Positions 15,917-23,495 of a stretch of DNA of 31,054 nt are shown here, piece after piece. Below the pieces are notes generated by a model. It did not search any database. It saw nothing but the letters and a program-made list of their open reading frames with translations, and was not told where the DNA came from. Within the stretch, counting starts at the first letter, position 1. Every line of letters begins with the position of its first letter. The translations under genes were made by a program, and so were the position numbers. The stretch comes from an uncultured Mycoplasmatota bacterium (GTDB lineage Bacteria; Bacillota_I; Bacilli_A; RF39; UBA660): NCBI GenBank assembly GCA_900550255.1, contig URQZ01000014.1:1-31054 (forward strand), written 5' to 3'.

Positions 15917-16588
15917 ATGGAATTAAATAAATATATAGATCATACAAATCTAAAGGCAGATGCAACAATTAGGGATATAGAAAAATTATGTGATGAAGCA
16001 GTAAAGTACAAATTCGCAAGTGTCTGTGTTAACCCATATTATGTACCACTCGCACATGAATTATTAGAAAATTCTAATGTAAATGTTTGTACTGTTATTG
16101 GTTTTCCTTTAGGACAAAATACTACAAGTACTAAGGCATATGAAGCGATTGAAGCTATTAATAATGGAGCAGATGAAATTGATATGGTAATAAATATTGC
16201 TGCTTTAAAAAATGAAGATTATGATTATGTAAAAGAAGAAATTGAAGAAATAAGAGATTCAATCGATGGAAAAGTATTAAAAGTTATAATTGAAACTTGT
16301 TATTTAACTCAAAAAGAAATAACAAAAATGACTGAAATATGCAATAAAACATTCGTTAATTTTATTAAAACATCTACTGGATTTGGTAGTAGAGGAGCTA
16401 GTTTAGATGATCTTAAAATAATTAATGAATCTAAAAATGAAATTTTAGAAATTAAAGCAAGTGGTGGAATAAAAACATTAGAAGATGCTGAAAAATTTAT
16501 TGAAGCAGGAGCTACAAGAATTGGAACGAGTAGTGGTGTTAAAATAATGAATGGTTGCGATTGTAATCATTGTAAATGTGAAAAGTAA
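15917..16588 (+). CDS. deoC: Deoxyribose-phosphate aldolase with Cys-rich tail
   Basis: Class I aldolase that cleaves 2-deoxyribose-5-phosphate to glyceraldehyde-3-phosphate and acetaldehyde in deoxynucleoside breakdown. The 223-aa product shows IDHTNLKADAT (7-17), the GADEIDMVINI strand, the Schiff-base lysine in FIKTSTGF (Lys151) and the proton-relay KASGGIKT (Lys180), then RIGTSSGVKIM. After this normal end it carries an extra tail, GCDCNHCKCEK, with four Cys and one His in eight residues (Cys214, 216, 219, 221; His218), a possible metal-binding site. It is preceded by AAGGAGG. Second gene of the T-box operon; tyrS starts 13 nt later. Confidence 0.95.
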   Translation: MELNKYIDHTNLKADATIRDIEKLCDEAVKYKFASVCVNPYYVPLAHELLENSNVNVCTVIGFPLGQNTTSTKAYEAIEAINNGADEIDMVINIAALKNEDYDYVKEEIEEIRDSIDGKVLKVIIETCYLTQKEITKMTEICNKTFVNFIKTSTGFGSRGASLDDLKIINESKNEILEIKASGGIKTLEDAEKFIEAGATRIGTSSGVKIMNGCDCNHCKCEK

Positions 16589-16601
16589 AGAGGTAGATAA
16601 A

Positions 16602-17837
16602 ATGAAATTGTTTGAAGAATTAAAATGGCGAGGATTGATCAAAGATATCACTAGTCCAGAATTGGAAGAAAAATTAAATAATGAAAAGCTAACTTTCTAT
16701 ATAGGTACAGATCCAACTGCAGATTCATTGCATATTGGACACTATTCATCATTTTTAATCTCTAAAAGACTTGCAAAAGCAGGGCATAAACCTATTTTAT
16801 TAATAGGAGGAGCAACTGGAAGAATTGGTGATCCAAGACCAACTACAGAAAGAGAAATGAAAAGTGTAGAAGAAATAGAAAAAAATACAAAAGGCCTATC
16901 AGAGCAAGCTGAAAAGATTTTTGGATTTGAAGTTGTTAATAATTTTGATTGGATTAAAAATATATCAACTATTGATTTTTTGAGAGATTATGGAAAATAT
17001 TTCAATATAAATTATATGTTAGATAAAGATATAATTAGAAGAAGATTGGAAACAGGAATAACTTTTACAGAATTTTCTTATATGCTACTTCAATCATTAG
17101 ATTTCTTGAAACTTCATGAAGAAAAAGGTGTTACTTTACAAGTTGCTGGTTCTGATCAATGGGGAAATATAACAGCTGGAGTAGATTTGATAAGAAAGAA
17201 AACTGGTGATGAAGTATATGCTTTCACAATGCCTTTAATATTAGACTCTAATGGAAATAAATTTGGAAAATCAGAAGGAAACGCATTATGGCTTGATAAA
17301 AATAAAACTTCTAGTTATGAGTTATATCAATATTTGATAAATAGTGATGATAATTTAGTTGAATCATATTTAAAAGTTTTTACTTTTTTAACTCCAGAAG
17401 AAATAATGGATATAATGGAAAAACATGTTAAAGAACCACATCTTAGAATAGCCCAAAAAATATTAGCTCGTGAAATTATAACAGATCTTCATGGTAAGGA
17501 TGAATTTGAAAAAGCTTTAAAAATTAGCGAAGCATTATTTAGCGGAAATATTTCTGATTTAACAGGAAAAGAATTAGAAGATGGTTTTAAAGGTGTTCCA
17601 CATTTTGAAATTGAAAAGCAATTAAAACTTATAGATTTTTTAGTTGAATATAATATTTGTTCAAGTAAAAGAGAGGCTAGAGAGTTCATAAATGCAGGTT
17701 CAATTTCAATAAATGGAAATAAAATGTCTGATGAAAATATTGTAATAACAGATGAATTTTCCATAGATAATAAGTTTATTGTTGTAAGACGTGGTAAAAA
17801 GAAATATTATATGGGTATAATAAAAGACATGAAATAA
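16602..17837 (+). CDS. tyrS: Tyrosyl-tRNA synthetase
   Basis: Class I aminoacyl-tRNA synthetase that charges tRNA-Tyr. The 411-aa product has YIGTDPTADSLHIGH with HIGH at 44-47, the KFGKS signature (220-224, the bacterial TyrRS form of KMSKS), the tyrosine-site QVAGSDQWGN segment and a C-terminal S4 RNA-binding domain (NICSSKREAREFINAGSISI). The ATG at 16602 follows AGAGGT. An upstream in-frame ATG at 16551 lies within deoC and was rejected. It is the last gene of the T-box operon and the natural target of a Tyr-specific T-box. Confidence 0.98.
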   Translation: MKLFEELKWRGLIKDITSPELEEKLNNEKLTFYIGTDPTADSLHIGHYSSFLISKRLAKAGHKPILLIGGATGRIGDPRPTTEREMKSVEEIEKNTKGLSEQAEKIFGFEVVNNFDWIKNISTIDFLRDYGKYFNINYMLDKDIIRRRLETGITFTEFSYMLLQSLDFLKLHEEKGVTLQVAGSDQWGNITAGVDLIRKKTGDEVYAFTMPLILDSNGNKFGKSEGNALWLDKNKTSSYELYQYLINSDDNLVESYLKVFTFLTPEEIMDIMEKHVKEPHLRIAQKILAREIITDLHGKDEFEKALKISEALFSGNISDLTGKELEDGFKGVPHFEIEKQLKLIDFLVEYNICSSKREAREFINAGSISINGNKMSDENIVITDEFSIDNKFIVVRRGKKKYYMGIIKDMK

Positions 17838-17857
17838 AAATTTTCATGTCTTTTATT
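17822..17857 (+). terminator. tyrS operon terminator
   Basis: A 13-bp stem AAAAGACATGAAA (17822-17834) / TTTCATGTCTTTT (17842-17854) includes the last codons of tyrS next to its stop. Confidence 0.85.
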
Positions 17858-17930
17858 AACATTTTAAAAGTAATATAACTACTATAAATAATATACGATT
17901 GAAAATCTAACAAATAATTTATTTTCAAAT

Positions 17931-17996
17931 CAATTTCATCTTTAGTTTGAGTATGGTTAATTAGATGAATATTATTTATAATGTTGTTACTTTATA
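17931..17996 (-). pseudogene. Decayed partial copy of the NPETG surface-protein gene
   Basis: This stretch repeats part of the gene at 18444-19091: the 20 bases CTTTAGTTTGAGTATGGTTA occur at 17940-17959 and again at 18560-18579, exactly 620 bp apart. Similarity extends on both sides (TTTCA before, TTAGATGAAT and GTTGTTACTT after). On the minus strand it reads NHTQTK like the C-terminal linker of that protein, but an extra base shifts the frame and the NPETG motif and membrane helix are lost. It appears to be a duplication remnant. Confidence 0.7.
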
Positions 17997-18008
17997 ATTA
18001 TAATATTT

Positions 18009-18419
18009 TTAATTATTATTATTTCCTAAATAATTTATATCTTTTGAAAAAGCAATAATTGCCATAAACACAATTGATAGTAAACAAAGTCCGACAATAA
18101 ATGAAGAATCCCTACCAAAACATTGACCTAATTTGATACTTGAATAAATAATAGTTCCAAGTGCTGCCAAGTTTGCAATACCTATAAATCCCCAAATTCC
18201 AGTAATAATACAAATAACCGGACTAAGTACTATAAATATAAACCACCATTGTAAGCCTATTATTTTAAAATAAACAATTATATTATATATAGGAATAAGT
18301 GATTTCCATCCATCTTCACCAGCTTTTTCAAATATCTTCCACATAACAATACAAATAAAAACAAAAATTGCAACTAGGAAGATTAAATAACTGAAAAAGT
18401 ATTGTAATAAATATGACAT
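18009..18419 (-). CDS. DUF5684-type small integral membrane protein
   Basis: A 136-aa membrane protein with about four hydrophobic helices. It fits the DUF5684 pattern: an N-terminal helix, then MWKIFEKAGEDGWKSLIPIYN (Lys-Ala-Gly-x-x-Gly-Trp-x-x-leu-Ile-Pro-x-Tyr-Asn), a second helix ending near LQWW, and KLGQCFGRDSSF before the last helices. The family is of unknown function and is often found beside signal peptidase or surface-protein genes. It ends NNNN. The ATG at 18419 follows AAGGAGGACGT. It lies 24 nt downstream of the surface-protein gene, probably in one transcript with it. Confidence 0.8.
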   Translation of the reverse strand: MSYLLQYFFSYLIFLVAIFVFICIVMWKIFEKAGEDGWKSLIPIYNIIVYFKIIGLQWWFIFIVLSPVICIITGIWGFIGIANLAALGTIIYSSIKLGQCFGRDSSFIVGLCLLSIVFMAIIAFSKDINYLGNNNN

Positions 18420-18443
18420 ACGTCCTCCTTAAATTAATATTTT

Positions 18444-19091
18444 TTAATTATTATTTAATTTAATTAATTTTTTTAAAGTAACTGTAATTATTATAAGTAA
18501 TATAAAACCGGAAAAGACTTTGATATTTAATAAGTCACCTGTTTCAGGGTTAATTTCACCTTTAGTTTGAGTATGGTTATTAGATGAATTTAGATCATTA
18601 CTTGTAATATTGTTACTTACATTTTGCTGTTCTTGATTTTGGGAATTAACATAAATAACTTTTATTGTATGGTTTTCAATAACTGCACCATTAGTGTCTT
18701 TAATTGAAGCATGCAATAAATTGTATTTGTAATTACCAGCACTATTATGAGTGTATTTTAATAAAAAATAAGGATAGCCCTGATCAGATACTTCCCAATC
18801 ATTACTGAAAGCACCTGTACCATATTCTTTTATTATTTGTTCACTTTGATTATTTTTATTACTTACACTTATATAATAAATTTTATTTTCTGTTCCCTTA
18901 GTTATATAGTATTGGTGAATCCATACATCATTTTCTAATTGGACATCACCTTTTTTAACTTCATTACCATTTTGGTCTGTTTCTAATAGTTTTACTTCAT
19001 ATTTTGGTTCTGTTTGTTGACTATTTTCATCAGCAAAAACAGTAATTGGTATCATAAATAATACTGACAATATTATAATAACCTTTTTCAT
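18444..19091 (-). CDS. Secreted surface protein with NPETG-type sorting signal
   Basis: I do not recognise the central domain of this 215-aa protein. It has a signal peptide (MKKVIIILSVLFMIPITVFA, probable cleavage after Ala20), an extracytoplasmic region with YxVKLLETDQNG and HNSAGNYKYNLLHASIKDTN segments that look beta-rich (a FctA- or pilin-like repeat is possible), an Asn/Ser-rich linker (about 152-178), then NPETGD (181-186), a hydrophobic helix (189-206) and a KK tail. That arrangement is a cell-wall sorting signal of LPXTG-like type with Asn in place of Leu. No sortase gene is in the window. The ribosome binding site GAAAGGAGGA precedes the ATG. Confidence 0.8.
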   Translation of the reverse strand: MKKVIIILSVLFMIPITVFADENSQQTEPKYEVKLLETDQNGNEVKKGDVQLENDVWIHQYYITKGTENKIYYISVSNKNNQSEQIIKEYGTGAFSNDWEVSDQGYPYFLLKYTHNSAGNYKYNLLHASIKDTNGAVIENHTIKVIYVNSQNQEQQNVSNNITSNDLNSSNNHTQTKGEINPETGDLLNIKVFSGFILLIIITVTLKKLIKLNNN

Positions 19092-19214
19092 ACATCCTCC
19101 TTTCTATTATGAGAATATCATAAATTTAAAAAGAAGTGTTAAAAATTACATCATAAAAAGACATCTAATTTACACTTAGGCCTTATATATCAATAAAATA
19201 AAAAAAATAATGAA

Positions 19215-19244
19215 ATAAAAAAAGATAGGAAATAAATCCTATCT
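19215..19244 (-). terminator. rpsD terminator
   Basis: On the minus strand AGATAGGA / TCCTATCT (plus positions 237-244 and 223-230 of 19xxx) with a 6-nt loop is followed by a T-run. It overlaps the rpsD stop codon at 19239-19241. Confidence 0.85.
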
Positions 19245-19841
19245 GTTGTAAAATTCAACGATTAATGATTCGTTAATGTCAGCATTAAGTTCGCTTCTTT
19301 CTGGGAATCTTACATAAGTTCCAGAAAGTTTTTTATCATCGAAAGTAACAAATTCAACACGATTGTTTGTTCCTTCTAATGAAGCAAGAACAGCTGGGTG
19401 TGTTTTAGATTGTTCTTTAATAGCTATAACATCACCTGGTTTACATCTGTAAGATGGAATATTAACTTTAATACCATTAACAGTAATGTGACCATGATTA
19501 ACTAATTGTCTAGCACCTTTTCTAGTTGATGCAAATCCTAAACGATAAACTAAGTTATCTAAACGACTTTCAAGTAATCTTAATAAGTTTTCACCATGAA
19601 CACCTTTTAATTTACCTGCATCATCAAATATTTTTCTAAATTGTTTTTCATTAATACCATACATGAATCTAACTTTTTGTTTTTCTTGTAATTGAGTACC
19701 ATAATCAGATAATTTTCTTCTTCTTTCATTTCCATGTTGACCTGGTGCATAAGGTCTTTTAGCTAATTCTTTTCCGTTTTCTAATATAGAGAATCCTAAA
19801 CGACGAGATTTTCTATAAGTAGAACCTGTGTATCTTGACAT
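19239..19841 (-). CDS. rpsD: 30S ribosomal protein S4
   Basis: Primary 16S-binding protein and nucleator of 30S assembly, and an autoregulator of its own mRNA in Firmicutes. The 200-aa product begins MSRYTGSTYRKSRRLGFSIL and shows PYAPGQHGNERRRKLSDYGT, the S4 RNA-binding domain (RLDNLVYRLGFASTRKGARQ, LVNHGHITVNG) and the usual C-terminal FPERSELNADINESLIVEFY. It has no zinc-binding Cys cluster, so it is the Cys-minus form. The start is the ATG at 19841 with GGAAAGGAG upstream; a longer frame to 19889 runs into the leader RNA and was rejected. It is monocistronic. Confidence 0.98.
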   Translation of the reverse strand: MSRYTGSTYRKSRRLGFSILENGKELAKRPYAPGQHGNERRRKLSDYGTQLQEKQKVRFMYGINEKQFRKIFDDAGKLKGVHGENLLRLLESRLDNLVYRLGFASTRKGARQLVNHGHITVNGIKVNIPSYRCKPGDVIAIKEQSKTHPAVLASLEGTNNRVEFVTFDDKKLSGTYVRFPERSELNADINESLIVEFYNR

Positions 19842-19999
19842 AAAAATCTCCTTTCCAATATGCTTATACATCGAAAGGCTACCTTGCAAATTTATAGGGT
19901 GTTTATTTTAATATCTTCGCTTGCAGCAAAAGTTACTAATAAACCTAAAGGAATAAACACGTTATAAAAATCAAAGTAACGCTGCTAGATGAATATGCA
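19842..19999 (-). promoter_or_regulatory. rpsD leader RNA, S4 autoregulatory type
   Basis: Structured leader of about 150 nt. Outer stem on the minus strand: GCAGCGTTACT (plus 19985-19975) with AGTAAC (19937-19932) and GCTGC (19927-19923). Inside it GTGTTTATT (plus 19960-19952) is exactly complementary to AATAAACAC (19907-19899), which lies outside the stem, giving a 9-bp pseudoknot. A long-leader pseudoknot by which S4 represses its own translation is known for B. subtilis rpsD; assignment here rests on position and on the visible pairing. Confidence 0.75.
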
Positions 20000-20005
20000 A
20001 CTATA

Positions 20006-20034
20006 ATTATAATATATTTATATGATTAAGTCAA
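20006..20034 (-). promoter_or_regulatory. rpsD promoter
   Basis: On the minus strand: -35 TTGACT (20034-20029), 17-bp spacer, -10 TATAAT (20011-20006). Confidence 0.8.
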
Positions 20035-20077
20035 TGAAATTATATAAAAATAACTATAAAAAAAAACAATATTATGA

Positions 20078-20083
20078 TATAAT
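20078..20083 (+). promoter_or_regulatory. Extended -10 element before the gene at 20106
   Basis: TATAAT at 20078-20083 with TG at 20075-20076, 22 nt before the ATG. Confidence 0.55.
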
Positions 20084-20105
20084 AACAATCAGATGAGGTG
20101 ATAAA

Positions 20106-20741
20106 ATGCAAGTAAGAAGTTTTGATGAAGCAATAAAAGTTACAGTCCAAAAATATAATTATGGAGAAAAACAAATAAAAAAAATTTATGAGGAATTAGA
20201 AAAGGGGAATTTTTCTGTTATAACTAGTGATTGTGGTGCTCGTGAGGTTGTAAGAAAACATTATGATTTTATTAAAAAAAATCATGATAAAACTTCACCA
20301 TTTACTAGCTTTACTGATTTAACCAATCATTTTAATAGAGTTTTAAACGTTAATAATATAAAAAAAGATGACCCAGAGGCTATAAAATATTTGTATTATA
20401 ATATTTTGAATCATATGCAATATGAAAACCTACAAAAAGATGTAGAAAAAATAATATTTGAAGCAGCTATACAATACAGTAATGACAATCAGAATAGCAA
20501 AGAAAATATTAGAAAATATAGTTTTGATACTCCAGATATAACAAGAAAAGAGGCAACGGACTTAACAAAAATTTATATGGGAATGGAAAATCAAAAACAA
20601 AAAATAAATGAAGCTTTTTATAAATATCATGCTTATCAACGTGAATTAATAGTAAATCTAATTAAATATTCATATTATGAACATGATTTTAGTATAAGTT
20701 TAGAAGAACAAATAAATGCTTGTAAATCAATTAAAAGATAA
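20106..20741 (+). CDS. Hypothetical helical protein upstream of ezrA
   Basis: I do not recognise this 211-aa protein. It appears soluble and largely helical, with many charged residues and Tyr. It has no signal peptide, no membrane segment and only two Cys (about residues 43 and 207). Segments that might be conserved are SDCGAREVVRKHYDF and ATDLTKIYMG. The ATG at 20106 follows GAGGTGAT. It has its own -10 box and its own terminator, so it is a separate unit between divergent rpsD and ezrA. Codon use matches its neighbours. No function can be assigned. Confidence 0.75.
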   Translation: MQVRSFDEAIKVTVQKYNYGEKQIKKIYEELEKGNFSVITSDCGAREVVRKHYDFIKKNHDKTSPFTSFTDLTNHFNRVLNVNNIKKDDPEAIKYLYYNILNHMQYENLQKDVEKIIFEAAIQYSNDNQNSKENIRKYSFDTPDITRKEATDLTKIYMGMENQKQKINEAFYKYHAYQRELIVNLIKYSYYEHDFSISLEEQINACKSIKR

Positions 20742-20769
20742 AAGAAAACAAAATTTGTTTTCTTTTTTA
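20741..20769 (+). terminator. Terminator after the gene at 20106
   Basis: AAAGAAAAC (20741-20749) pairs with GTTTTCTTT (20757-20765), followed by more Ts; it starts at the stop codon. Confidence 0.7.
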
Positions 20770-20808
20770 TGTAAAAATGTGTAAAAAAAAGACGATTTGT
20801 GGTAGAAT

Positions 20809-20814
20809 TATAAT
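20809..20814 (+). promoter_or_regulatory. -10 element of ezrA
   Basis: TATAAT at 20809-20814, only 15 nt before the ATG. The GAGGTGG ribosome binding site (20818-20824) would start at or before the expected transcription start. TTGTGG lies upstream (20797-20802) but is too close to be a -35. Confidence 0.45.
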
Positions 20815-20828
20815 AGTGAGGTGGTGTC

Positions 20829-22562
20829 ATGAATACTATAGTATTAATTATAGTATCATTAGTGATATTAGCATTTCTTTTAATTGTAGGCGTTCTTTAT
20901 TTAATTCAAAGTAAAAGAGATAAAGACATAAAAAAACAATTAGAAAAATTAGAAATAGAAAAAAATAAGATAGATAGTGCACCTATTGTTCCAGAATTGT
21001 CAAAAATAGAATCATATCTTAATAATGAAAAATTAGAAGCAATGTATAATAATTGGAAAGATAGATTGGATGTTATTAGAACAAACCAAATTCCCAAAAT
21101 AACAGATATGTTGTTAGAAGCAGATTATTCCTTATCAAAGATGGATTATAAAAGTGCAGTATATAAAATTGCTAAACTTGAAATGGAAATTTATAAAGTA
21201 AAAACTAATTCTGATTTCTTATTAAATGAAATAAAAGAAATAACAAGTAGCGAAGAACGAAATAGAGGGATTATTACTAAACTAAAATCAATTTATAGGG
21301 ATTTATATCAAAAATTCAAAAATTCAAAAGAAGCATATGGAGAAATAAATAATTCAATTGAATTACAATTTGAAAATATTGCTAAACATTTTGAAAAATT
21401 TGAAGCAGTAATGGAAAAAAACGAATATACAGAAGTAACATCAATTATTAAAACGATTGATGAAATGTTAAAACACATGACAGTAGTTGTTGAAGAAGTA
21501 CCAAGCATTGTTTTACTAGCGACAAGTATTTTACCAAAAAAAATAGAAGAAGTAGAAGCTGAATATACAAAATTAAAAAAACAAGGATTCCCATTAGACT
21601 ATTTAAATATTGATTATAATATTGAAGAAGCTCATAAAAAAATTGATGATATAATGACAAGAGCAAAAGATTTAAATTTAGAGGATAGTTTATTTGAATT
21701 GAAAGTTTTATCAGATTATTTTGATTCTGTATTTACAGATTATGAAAAAGAAAAAGTTGATCGTAGTACCTATGATGAAGTAAATGAACACTTCAGTAAA
21801 AAGTTATCTAAAAACAATAAACTTATTAAAGAAATTTTCGAACAAATAGATGAGATAAAAAATCTTTATAATTTATCAAATGAAGATGTAGATTCTTTAT
21901 ATACAATAAAAGAAGAATTAGAAGCATTAAATAATGATTATAAAGTACTTATTAGTCATACAGGTAATAATACTTTTGCCTTTTCAAAACTAATTCATGA
22001 AATCGAAAATTTATCAATTAAGTTGGCAAATATAGAGGAGCGAATAGATGTGATTTTAGATTCTATTGGTAGTATGAAGGAAGATGAAATAAGAGCAAGA
22101 CAACAACTAGAGGAAATAAAACTTATTTTGAAAGATTCAAAATATAAAATTAGAGAATATAATTTACCAATTATACCTAAAAACTATTTTGTTGAATTAG
22201 ATGAAGCTCAAGTTGCAATAAAAGAAATAATTAAAGAATTAGATAAAAAACCAATTACAATAGAAGTTTTAAATACTAGGGTTGATACAGCCCGTGATTT
22301 AGTTTTAAAATTATACAATACAACTAAAGAAATGATGAAAACAGCAATGTTTGCAGAAATGGCTATTGTTTATGGAAATAGATATCGTACAGAATCAGAA
22401 GAGTTGAATAAATATTTAACGTATGCTGAAAAATTATTCTACAAAGGTGAATATCAAAAATCATTAGAACTAAGTATTAATTCTTTAAATAAAATTGAAC
22501 GTGGAATATATGATAAATTATTAAATTTATATTCAAGTAAAAAGGAGATTACTCAAAAATAA
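20829..22562 (+). CDS. ezrA: Septation ring formation regulator EzrA
   Basis: EzrA is a membrane-anchored, spectrin-like negative regulator of FtsZ ring formation in Bacilli. The 577-aa protein starts with a membrane helix (about residues 3-26) followed by a long helical region rich in Lys, Glu, Leu and Ile with coiled-coil character. The C-terminal YGNRYRTESEELNKYLTYAE ... LFYKGEYQKSLELSINSLNKIE block is the EzrA hallmark. Length is close to the usual ~560-570. The N-out, C-in topology is known for the family. ATG 20829 follows GAGGTGGTG. Its presence supports a Bacilli-like host. Confidence 0.92.
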   Translation: MNTIVLIIVSLVILAFLLIVGVLYLIQSKRDKDIKKQLEKLEIEKNKIDSAPIVPELSKIESYLNNEKLEAMYNNWKDRLDVIRTNQIPKITDMLLEADYSLSKMDYKSAVYKIAKLEMEIYKVKTNSDFLLNEIKEITSSEERNRGIITKLKSIYRDLYQKFKNSKEAYGEINNSIELQFENIAKHFEKFEAVMEKNEYTEVTSIIKTIDEMLKHMTVVVEEVPSIVLLATSILPKKIEEVEAEYTKLKKQGFPLDYLNIDYNIEEAHKKIDDIMTRAKDLNLEDSLFELKVLSDYFDSVFTDYEKEKVDRSTYDEVNEHFSKKLSKNNKLIKEIFEQIDEIKNLYNLSNEDVDSLYTIKEELEALNNDYKVLISHTGNNTFAFSKLIHEIENLSIKLANIEERIDVILDSIGSMKEDEIRARQQLEEIKLILKDSKYKIREYNLPIIPKNYFVELDEAQVAIKEIIKELDKKPITIEVLNTRVDTARDLVLKLYNTTKEMMKTAMFAEMAIVYGNRYRTESEELNKYLTYAEKLFYKGEYQKSLELSINSLNKIERGIYDKLLNLYSSKKEITQK

Positions 22563-22574
22563 TCTCCTTTTATT
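22540..22574. terminator. Bidirectional terminator between ezrA and the ParB-like gene
   Basis: An 11-bp stem AAAGGAGATTA (22541-22551) / TAATCTCCTTT (22560-22570) with A- and T-rich flanks. It includes the ezrA stop and touches the stop codon of the convergent gene (22570-22572). Confidence 0.85.
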
Positions 22575-23085
22575 TATAGTATTTACTTTCAAATTCTTCC
22601 CAAGATTTACTAAATTCATGATTTTGAAAAGCCTCTTTTAGTCCGGTTGCTTGTTTTAATTTTATAACTTCATCTAATTCCATTCCAAGTTCTTTACAAA
22701 TTCTATCATCATTCCAACCAAGTTGTATAAGGTCATTAACAAGTAAACTCATATCCTTTATTTGGTGTGTACCACGAGCTCTGTTATGTCTTATTGTAGA
22801 AGCCATTCTATTTTGAATTTGCTTATTAATAACAACAATAGGAATTTCTTTTAAATCAAAAAATTCTTTAGCACATCTGTAACGATGGAATCCATCAACA
22901 ATTATATAAAGGTCATTTTTTTTGTCATGATATGTTACAATTGGTTGAGTATAGCCATCCTTTTCAATTGAATGTTTTAATAATAACAATTCTGGTCTAG
23001 CTACTCTATTAGGGTTATAATCATTTGCTACAACTTTATATATTGGAACCATTTTAACATTTAAAACAGGGAAATCAATTTTCAC
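22570..23085 (-). CDS. ParB/Srx-fold protein, IbrB-like
   Basis: A 171-aa ParB-N-domain protein. The family fold appears as IEKDGYTQPIVTYH, then IIVDGFHRYRCAKE (a variant of the ParB GERRxRA box), IPIVVINK and the IRHNRARGTHQ motif. A short helical C-terminal region follows with an HTH-like GWNDDRICKELGMELDEVIKLKQ segment. This small architecture next to a PAPS-reductase-like gene matches IbrB, paired with IbrA in Escherichia coli. It is not a chromosome-partition ParB: the long HTH and dimer domains are missing. I chose GTG 23085 because GGGAG is 7 nt upstream; a longer start at 23130 lies well inside the upstream gene. It overlaps that gene by 11 nt. Confidence 0.82.
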   Translation of the reverse strand: MKIDFPVLNVKMVPIYKVVANDYNPNRVARPELLLLKHSIEKDGYTQPIVTYHDKKNDLYIIVDGFHRYRCAKEFFDLKEIPIVVINKQIQNRMASTIRHNRARGTHQIKDMSLLVNDLIQLGWNDDRICKELGMELDEVIKLKQATGLKEAFQNHEFSKSWEEFESKYYK

Positions 23086-23485
23086 GTTTTGACTCCCAAA
23101 GCATATTTGTGTAGCACCCTTTAGAACCATTTTCTTTGAATCCTAATTGTTTTAAAATTTTAATTTCATTATTCTTACAGGTAAGAATTTTGATGTTTTC
23201 CATTTTGTATAGATTAAACATATAATTAATAATGAAGAGTAAATCATCAAGGTTTTCATCATCTAAGATACATAGATCGGGAAAAGAAGTGCATTTTTGT
23301 CCAATTTTAATACTGCAAAAGCCAATTAATTCTTCTTTTTTAAAGAATATATACCAAAATTTATCTTTATCATTAATTAGGTATGGTAATTTTTTTCGAT
23401 ATGATCTTTCAGCAAAAAATTTTCCCATGATAGAATAAAACAAATCTTTATCATAGTTTCCAACAAATTCCTTTACTTTATACAT
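23075..23485 (-). CDS. GNAT-fold-like protein of the IbrA/IbrB cassette
   Basis: A 136-aa protein that I read as a small GNAT-like acyltransferase. FWYIFFKKEELIGFCSIKIG resembles GNAT strands 2-4, DLCILDDENLDDLLFIINYM the strand 4-helix 3 region, and NNEIKILKQLGFKENGSKG the C-terminal N-x-x-A-x-x-x-Y-x-x-x-GF pattern. The canonical acetyl-CoA loop R-x-x-G-x-G/A is not seen, so activity is uncertain. The ribosome binding site AGAGGTG precedes the ATG at 23485. It starts 10 nt after the PAPS-reductase-like gene and overlaps the ParB-like gene, so all three form one tightly packed operon. Confidence 0.65.
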   Translation of the reverse strand: MYKVKEFVGNYDKDLFYSIMGKFFAERSYRKKLPYLINDKDKFWYIFFKKEELIGFCSIKIGQKCTSFPDLCILDDENLDDLLFIINYMFNLYKMENIKILTCKNNEIKILKQLGFKENGSKGCYTNMLWESKREN

Positions 23486-23495
23486 AATAACACCT

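Noticed and set aside
23086..23130. Longer ParB-like protein starting at 23130
   Set aside because: It would overlap the upstream gene by 56 nt without a ribosome binding site; GTG 23085 has GGGAG at 7 nt.
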